Source of the DNA: JABDGC01 sp964466595
GTDB lineage: Bacteria; Pseudomonadota; Gammaproteobacteria; DSM-16500
Direction of reading: 5' to 3'
Assembly (NCBI GenBank): GCA_964466595.1
Contig: CAYXNR010000026.1
Location: forward strand, 1-28,938
Length of the DNA: 28,938 bases
Part shown: positions 25,047-28,938 of the stretch, in pieces
Layout: the number at the start of each line of letters is the position of its first letter
How positions within the stretch are numbered: position 1 is the first letter of the stretch
Program-made: the position numbers and the translations under genes
Notes under the pieces: generated by a model
The model's input: the letters and a program-made list of their open reading frames with translations, nothing else
What the model was told of the DNA's origin: nothing
Databases searched by the model: none

Positions 25047-25880
25047 CTAATAGGCAAGATGATAAATCAAAGAAAGCAAAAATTCATTATTACTCGGAGA
25101 ATAAAGAGTCCCAGAAGTAGCCGTAAAAGCTCGATAATCCGTATGAACATACTCCCCTCGTAGACTAAAGTTCCCCATCATGGCTTCCTCAAACCCCAGC
25201 CCATAAGAAAAACCGCCACTCCAGCTCGAGGTATTGCTCGGTTGAATGACTCCATCAGCATTTAAGTTTTCCTGTCCACGTAGCCGAGCCATCTGATAGC
25301 CCAGCCGCAAAAAAGCTAAAGCACTATCTGTAAAGCGAATACCGGGTAGCAAATTGATGCCATAGCCAGTACTCACAAAAAATTTTGAATTGTAATTGAT
25401 ATGGTCTGTTGTATCGCTGATAAGATAATTCGTGCTCTGATAGGCATTACTGTAATTTAAAAAGATCTCAAGACCCAGATAAAGAGCATTGTTGAAAGCA
25501 TAACCATAGCCGGCAAGAATCGCCGGGATAAAGCCGGTTGCATTGATGGTGGGATTAAAACTAGAACTAGTGGTTCCAACAAATGAGGTATTTTGATGTA
25601 TTTTATAAGAATCATAACCTGCTGCTATCCCAAAGTAGGGGCCTGTGTTTAATACCAGAGGCGCCATGACAGGCGGCAGCGGTGCTGCTGGCTTCATTGG
25701 CACTTCCCCTTTATAGCTTCGTGGCCGAGCGCTTTTTTTTGCAAATTCACCTTTATAATGAGCTGGCGCAGTCGTATAGCTTGGCTTTTTTTTATAATTA
25801 GCAGCGAGGCTAGAGAGTGTGTGTGAGCTAACTATAAAAATCAAAAGGAGACTTGCTAATCGCTTCCCTTTTCGCACCAC
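25047..25880 (-). CDS. Outer-membrane beta-barrel protein, probably 8 strands
   Basis: Signal peptide at residues 1-27 (hydrophobic core ASLLLIFIVSSH, cleavage near SLA/A). A basic Lys/Pro-rich linker follows, with YKGE twice (residues about 42-60), then a barrel from about residue 80: GPYFGIAAGYDSYKI, AGYGYAFNNALYLGLEIFLNYS, TGYGINLLPGIRF, FLRLGYQMARLRGQ, GFSYGLGFEEAMMGNFSLRGEYVHTDY and the final FLLSLIYHLAY ending in an aromatic residue. This resembles the opacity/OmpA-N porin-like superfamily. The start is GTG at 25880 (a second GTG is one codon later), preceded by AAGGA; no ATG lies nearby. Function (adhesion, porin) unknown. Confidence 0.85.
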   Translation of the reverse strand: MVRKGKRLASLLLIFIVSSHTLSSLAANYKKKPSYTTAPAHYKGEFAKKSARPRSYKGEVPMKPAAPLPPVMAPLVLNTGPYFGIAAGYDSYKIHQNTSFVGTTSSSFNPTINATGFIPAILAGYGYAFNNALYLGLEIFLNYSNAYQSTNYLISDTTDHINYNSKFFVSTGYGINLLPGIRFTDSALAFLRLGYQMARLRGQENLNADGVIQPSNTSSWSGGFSYGLGFEEAMMGNFSLRGEYVHTDYRAFTATSGTLYSPSNNEFLLSLIYHLAY

Positions 25881-25912
25881 TATCTTCCTTATTCGCTCCC
25901 GAGGTAGGAGGA

Positions 25913-25921
25913 ATTATATCA
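25913..25921 (-). promoter_or_regulatory. Extended -10 promoter of the beta-barrel protein gene
   Basis: Minus strand TGATATAAT, a perfect -10 with extended TG, identical to the element upstream of the Mla-type operon. It is about 33 nt upstream of the GTG start. The -35 is not convincing. Confidence 0.55.
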
Positions 25922-25989
25922 TGAGTAGAGACTAAAACTAAAATACCTGTTAAATTAGAAGCGTATTTTCATATTTTTGAGGGCTTATT

Positions 25990-26199
25990 ATGGCAAAAGA
26001 AAGAGGAACTGTTAAATGGTTTAATAACGATAAGGGCTATGGCTTTATCAAGCGGGATAGTGGACCCGATGTTTTTGTACACTATCGTGCGATTAAAAGT
26101 GAGGGTTATCGTTCTTTGCAGGAAGGACAGCAGGTAGAGTTTAATGTAACACAGGGACCAAAGGGACCGCAGGCGGAAGATGTGATCATAGTTGAATGA
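25990..26199 (+). CDS. CspA-family cold-shock protein
   Basis: Single-stranded nucleic-acid-binding OB fold of 69 aa. RNP1 KGYGFI at 15-20, RNP2 VFVHY at 28-32, N-terminal GTVKWFN. GAGGG lies 6 nt before the ATG. It probably acts as an RNA chaperone; induction by cold cannot be judged from the sequence. An inverted repeat lies 34 nt downstream. Confidence 0.95.
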   Translation: MAKERGTVKWFNNDKGYGFIKRDSGPDVFVHYRAIKSEGYRSLQEGQQVEFNVTQGPKGPQAEDVIIVE

Positions 26200-26232
26200 G
26201 CTGCTTCATTCTTGTTATTTAAAATAGCTTGC

Positions 26233-26261
26233 TTCGTCGCTGCGAGGAGCGCAACGACGAA
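26233..26261. terminator. Candidate hairpin between cold-shock gene and Lys-rich gene
   Basis: TTCGTCGCTGCG facing GCGCAACGACGAA around a short loop, with one mismatch. It lies between two convergent genes. No T-run follows, so it may equally be a REP-type palindrome. Confidence 0.4.
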
Positions 26262-26290
26262 ATGCCTCGCGAATCTTGGCTCGTCTAGGG

Positions 26291-26389
26291 TTATTTTTTC
26301 CTTTTTTCTTTCTTAGCAGCGCGTTTTTCTTTCAAGGATTTTGCTGCTTTTTTCTTTGTTTCTTTGCGTGTATCTTGTGATTTAGCCAT
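26291..26389 (-). CDS. 32-residue Lys-rich protein
   Basis: A very short gene with strong support. The ATG at 26389 is preceded by GGAGGAATT, a near-ideal ribosome binding site, and a promoter candidate lies upstream (TTGCTA, 17 nt, TCTAAT). The product starts MAKSQDTRKETKKKAAKSLK and ends with further Lys/Arg/Ala residues, about half of them basic. Small proteins of the pattern MAK.QD.KKE.KKK.AK..KEK are common in proteobacteria and annotated as hypothetical; the role is unknown. It is convergent with the cold-shock gene. Confidence 0.75.
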   Translation of the reverse strand: MAKSQDTRKETKKKAAKSLKEKRAAKKEKRKK

Positions 26390-26432
26390 AATTCCTCCGT
26401 TAATAAAAAAATAATAAAAGGTTTATCTCATA

Positions 26433-26461
26433 ATTAGAATACCCTTAGATTATCTTAGCAA
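26433..26461 (-). promoter_or_regulatory. Candidate sigma-70 promoter of the Lys-rich protein gene
   Basis: Minus strand TTGCTA (26456-26461) and TCTAAT (26433-26438), 17-nt spacer, 43 nt upstream of the ATG. Confidence 0.5.
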
Positions 26462-26533
26462 CAAGAAAAAAATCATCATTCTTTGCGAAAGCGCTTGCGT
26501 TAGATGTTGCATCAATAAATTATTTAATTCATT

Positions 26534-26758
26534 ATTCATATAAACCCATTCGCCCTGATAAATCCATTCGCCCTGATAAATCCGTTTGCCCTGATAAACC
26601 CATTCGCCCTGATAAATCCGTTTGCCCTGATAAATCCGTTCGCCCTGAGCTTGTCGAAGGGCATTCCTTATCATTAACATCCTCTAAACAAAGAAATGGA
26701 AAACCCTTCGACAAGCTCAGGGCGAATGGGTTTATCAGGGCGAATGGATTTATATGAA
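26534..26758. repeat. Asymmetric inverted element with tandem units on both arms
   Basis: Left arm 26534-26661 and right arm 26703-26758 share the outer end ATTCATATAAA and the inner end GCCCTGAGCTTGTCGAAGGG in inverse orientation. Between these ends the left arm carries six 18-nt units and the right arm two. The loop is 41 nt. It lies in a 529-bp gene-free stretch (26390-26918) together with the promoter of the Lys-rich gene and the direct repeats at 26794-26862. Reading frames through it translate to repeats (for instance IYQGEW) and are treated as artefacts. Confidence 0.85.
26542..26649 (+). repeat. Six tandem 18-nt units
   Basis: Six consecutive units with consensus AAATCCRTTYGCCCTGAT: 26542, 26560, 26578, 26596, 26614, 26632. 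They differ at only a few positions (C/T at the fourth, A/G at the seventh, C/T at the tenth); the last ends GAG instead of GAT and runs into the palindrome core. Confidence 0.95.
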
Positions 26759-26793
26759 TTATATTCCTTAATGAAGCGTAAAGTTTATACACC

Positions 26794-26862
26794 TCATCAA
26801 GGAATTATGTAACCTATACAGCAAGGCCGGTGAATTCATCAACAAATTATGTAACCTATACA
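26794..26862 (+). repeat. 27-nt direct repeat pair
   Basis: 26794-26820 and 26836-26862 match at 25 of 27 positions and share AATTATGTAACCTATACA. The spacing is 15 nt between copies. No gene is visible here. They may be the remains of a mobile element end or binding sites; nothing in the sequence decides. Confidence 0.7.
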
Positions 26863-26918
26863 ATTGCGAGCCCGCGAAGCGTTTGGGCGTGGCAAGCTAG
26901 CTTTTTATGGATTTTCTC

Positions 26919-28937
26919 TTAACATGCTGGAATGGGGGTAAGGTACTGCGGGTAGTTCGTTTTCTTAATTATTTTTTCACAAACTTTTCTACCTGCTTTA
27001 GTATTAAAATGGTGCTGTTCAAAAAAGGTTTGAGAATTAACACTCCCATTAGGATTCCTATAAGTCTTTCCTTCCTGCGGGAGATCAAGCGTCTGGGAAG
27101 GTGGCTCGGCCTTCACTTCCTGTAAGTCGACCGGACGAAGAACCGCTTGTTTTAGTTGTTCAATTATTTCTAAGTCCGCTGCATCTGCAGAACGAGTTTT
27201 ATCAAGCTTGACACTATGTTTCTTGATTGTTTTTTCAATGCGTTTTTGTTTTTCAATAGCAAGCAAGGTTGAGGGTGGTGACCATTTTTCAATCTTTCTT
27301 TTTTTGGGAAGACCAAAAAAGGATTTTCTGAGCGCTTGTCCGAAGGTGAGTCGTTTTTCTGGTTCGGAATTCAATTGGCTCAAACCATAATCTATGCCCC
27401 CTGAAATGAAATATAAGGGTGAGAGTACCCATACTAAAAACTTTCCTGCAATGTCTGTATGGACATGATCATGCTCATGATGTGATTTATGTTTATGCGC
27501 ATGCCGAGGATGTGGAGAGGGGCTGTGATCCTCTACTTCAGAATCTGAGTGCGAATGCAAAGGCTCCTGATGCGAATGACTATGTTCAGGATGAGAGTTA
27601 CTACTATGGTGTGAATCACTGCTTGCATGCTGATGAATTTGAGGAAAAATTATAGTGGCATCCGTGAGGGCTTCACTTAAGCCACAACCCATGGAAGTCG
27701 TAGCAGGATTAACACCTTTTAGATCATCACTCATAAGACCGATACTAATTACATGGCCGCCAAAAATGACTAGCTTAAAAGGAGCAGCAACAATGATGAG
27801 AAGGCCGCGAATGGGGTTATAAAACTGAAAATTATTTTCTGATTTTCTATATTCTTCAATGCGCTTTCTGATTGGCTCCCAGATTTTACCTAAGGTTATT
27901 TGAGCCAGTTCTTTCGCTGATTGTAAGGAGTTCACTACATTAAAAGCAAGCGTGGTGACACCCATGATCACAACAACTACAGTGCGAATAATACTTGCTC
28001 CATTCAGCGTTTTTTTTAGCCAGGGAATCATGTCTGCACCCGCTTTAGCCGCGTACCACCAGGTGCCTGCTGTAGCTGTTGTTGCAAAAATCCCGAGACC
28101 TACAATCGTGCCGACTACAAGCGAACCGAAGGTGACTCGAAAGTAGTACCTCAGGATTTCTATTAGGCCGTCTTTTTCATGATCTCGTTGTTTAAAGAAA
28201 GCTTTTGTTTCCCTATAATATTCTTGGAGGGTATCGTTTTGAATCATGTTGGTGATGGTATTATAAATTAAGAGGGTATAGCCCATAGCGGCTATTACAG
28301 CGAGTCCAAAAATACCGGTACTGAGAACAACCCCCGAGAGGCTCAATCCAAAATGCGTTGAGAGAGTTACAATAAAAGTATTGGCCGCATTAAGGCTGAC
28401 AAGCCCACAGCTGATACCGGCTCCAATGTTTAAAACCCAACTGAAGCGACTTAAATTCGTCTTCCAACGGACTTCTCGAGTGAAAGCTTCTTTTTCTTCT
28501 TTGTTGACTAGGGTTCGTAGTTCTTCGTCAATAGGGCTTTCTGCATCAATAGGGTGTTCTGCATCCATAAAGTCTTTAAAATGAACTTGCATCCATTTCA
28601 GACTGGTTTTGGCGATTTTTAATTCCTTTTGACTCTCTTCATCCTCATTTTCTTCTAGCTCCTCGATGTAAGCCTGCAAGTTTTTGTAAGTGCTTAAAAA
28701 GGATGAGGAGGGATGCTCATCCTCAAGGTTATCTGTTAGTTCCCTCAATTTTTTATTAAGAAGGGCATCCCTCATATAATCTTTTGAAAACATTCTGAGG
28801 AAGGAAGTCGTGATGCTTGGTGCATAAACCTCTCCTTCAATGAGGCCGCCTAACATAAAAGCACCAAAGGAATAATAAATTGCAGGATGAAAAACCAGCG
28901 TGCCTACAAAACTAAGTAGGCCAGTGACGATGATCAT
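26919..28937 (-). CDS. Large multi-pass membrane protein with His-rich segment, N-terminus outside window
   Basis: Function unknown; 672 aa visible. The reading frame begins at the window edge inside a hydrophobic segment, so the true start is very probably beyond 28938. Hydrophobic segments lie at about residues 1-32, 165-190, 195-228, 262-292, 315-340, 375-405 and 498-520. An acidic, probably coiled-coil region spans 60-155 and contains an 18-nt tandem duplication (28528-28563) giving AEHPID/AESPID. Residues 435-493 hold about 20 His among Ser, Glu and Asp (27460-27635). The tail (530-672) is basic and soluble. Layout and some local patterns recall the 747- and 590-aa proteins, but the similarity is weak. 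A Cys ends the protein. Confidence 0.8.
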   Translation of the reverse strand: MIIVTGLLSFVGTLVFHPAIYYSFGAFMLGGLIEGEVYAPSITTSFLRMFSKDYMRDALLNKKLRELTDNLEDEHPSSSFLSTYKNLQAYIEELEENEDEESQKELKIAKTSLKWMQVHFKDFMDAEHPIDAESPIDEELRTLVNKEEKEAFTREVRWKTNLSRFSWVLNIGAGISCGLVSLNAANTFIVTLSTHFGLSLSGVVLSTGIFGLAVIAAMGYTLLIYNTITNMIQNDTLQEYYRETKAFFKQRDHEKDGLIEILRYYFRVTFGSLVVGTIVGLGIFATTATAGTWWYAAKAGADMIPWLKKTLNGASIIRTVVVVIMGVTTLAFNVVNSLQSAKELAQITLGKIWEPIRKRIEEYRKSENNFQFYNPIRGLLIIVAAPFKLVIFGGHVISIGLMSDDLKGVNPATTSMGCGLSEALTDATIIFPQIHQHASSDSHHSSNSHPEHSHSHQEPLHSHSDSEVEDHSPSPHPRHAHKHKSHHEHDHVHTDIAGKFLVWVLSPLYFISGGIDYGLSQLNSEPEKRLTFGQALRKSFFGLPKKRKIEKWSPPSTLLAIEKQKRIEKTIKKHSVKLDKTRSADAADLEIIEQLKQAVLRPVDLQEVKAEPPSQTLDLPQEGKTYRNPNGSVNSQTFFEQHHFNTKAGRKVCEKIIKKTNYPQYLTPIPAC

Positions 28938-28938
28938 T

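Noticed and set aside
26542..26649. Possible CRISPR array
   Set aside because: Units are contiguous at 18 nt with no spacers and no cas genes nearby.
26450..26792. Two minus-strand reading frames of 76 and 86 residues through the tandem repeats
   Set aside because: They translate the 18-nt units (IYQGEW, DLSGR) and the palindrome core (PSTSSGR, ALSLSKG). Such peptides arise from dispersed repeats read in any frame, and there is no ribosome binding site.
27419..27655. Plus-strand frame opposite the His-rich segment
   Set aside because: Antisense of the CAT/CAC-rich stretch; no independent start signal.

Overview
The window reads as an accessory-bearing stretch of a moderately AT-rich gammaproteobacterial chromosome. 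The closest overall resemblance is to Legionellales (Coxiellaceae or Diplorickettsiaceae-like). That placement is inferred from gene content: a LolA-RarA pair, a DusA and AnmK of gammaproteobacterial type, a ThrA-ThrB-ThrC set, a STAS-fused MlaE, and large unrecognised multi-pass proteins with charged tails. No rRNA, tRNA or CRISPR array was seen.

Layout. Positions 156-3511 (minus) hold a four-gene Mce/Mla-type lipid transport operon: STAS-MlaE permease, MlaF ATPase, MlaD and a PqiC-like auxiliary lipoprotein. It has an extended -10 promoter just upstream. Next come two related, unrecognised multi-pass membrane proteins (3636-5879 minus and 9363-11135 plus). They flank a TSUP permease, dusA and anmK. 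An ABC exporter (11121-12899 minus) and a small Met/His-tailed membrane protein (13119-13412 plus) follow. Positions 13490-21131 (minus) carry typA-thrA-thrB-thrC-asd, the route from aspartate to threonine. No leader-peptide attenuator is visible before thrA, but a repeat-rich spacer lies between thrA and thrB. Positions 21288-24621 (plus) are a tightly overlapping gtrB-gtrA-lolA-rarA run. The last part holds an outer-membrane beta-barrel protein, a cold-shock protein, a 32-residue Lys-rich protein and the C-terminal part of a third large membrane protein with a His-rich segment.

The gaps hold most of the unexplained structure. There is a 345-bp element with perfect 92-bp inverted arms (24676-25020). 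There is an asymmetric inverted element with six 18-nt tandem units on one arm and two on the other (26534-26758). There are also dispersed REP-like palindromes, two overlapping and mutually exclusive hairpins in the thrA-thrB spacer, and a 24-bp inverted repeat across the dusA/anmK convergence.

How the genes work together: envelope maintenance is a recurring theme (Mla-type lipid transport, LolA, AnmK muropeptide recycling, GtrA/GtrB glycan modification, outer-membrane barrel, ABC exporter). The thr/asd block supplies aspartate-family amino acids. The large paralogous membrane proteins have no recognised function and are the best candidates for something lineage-specific.
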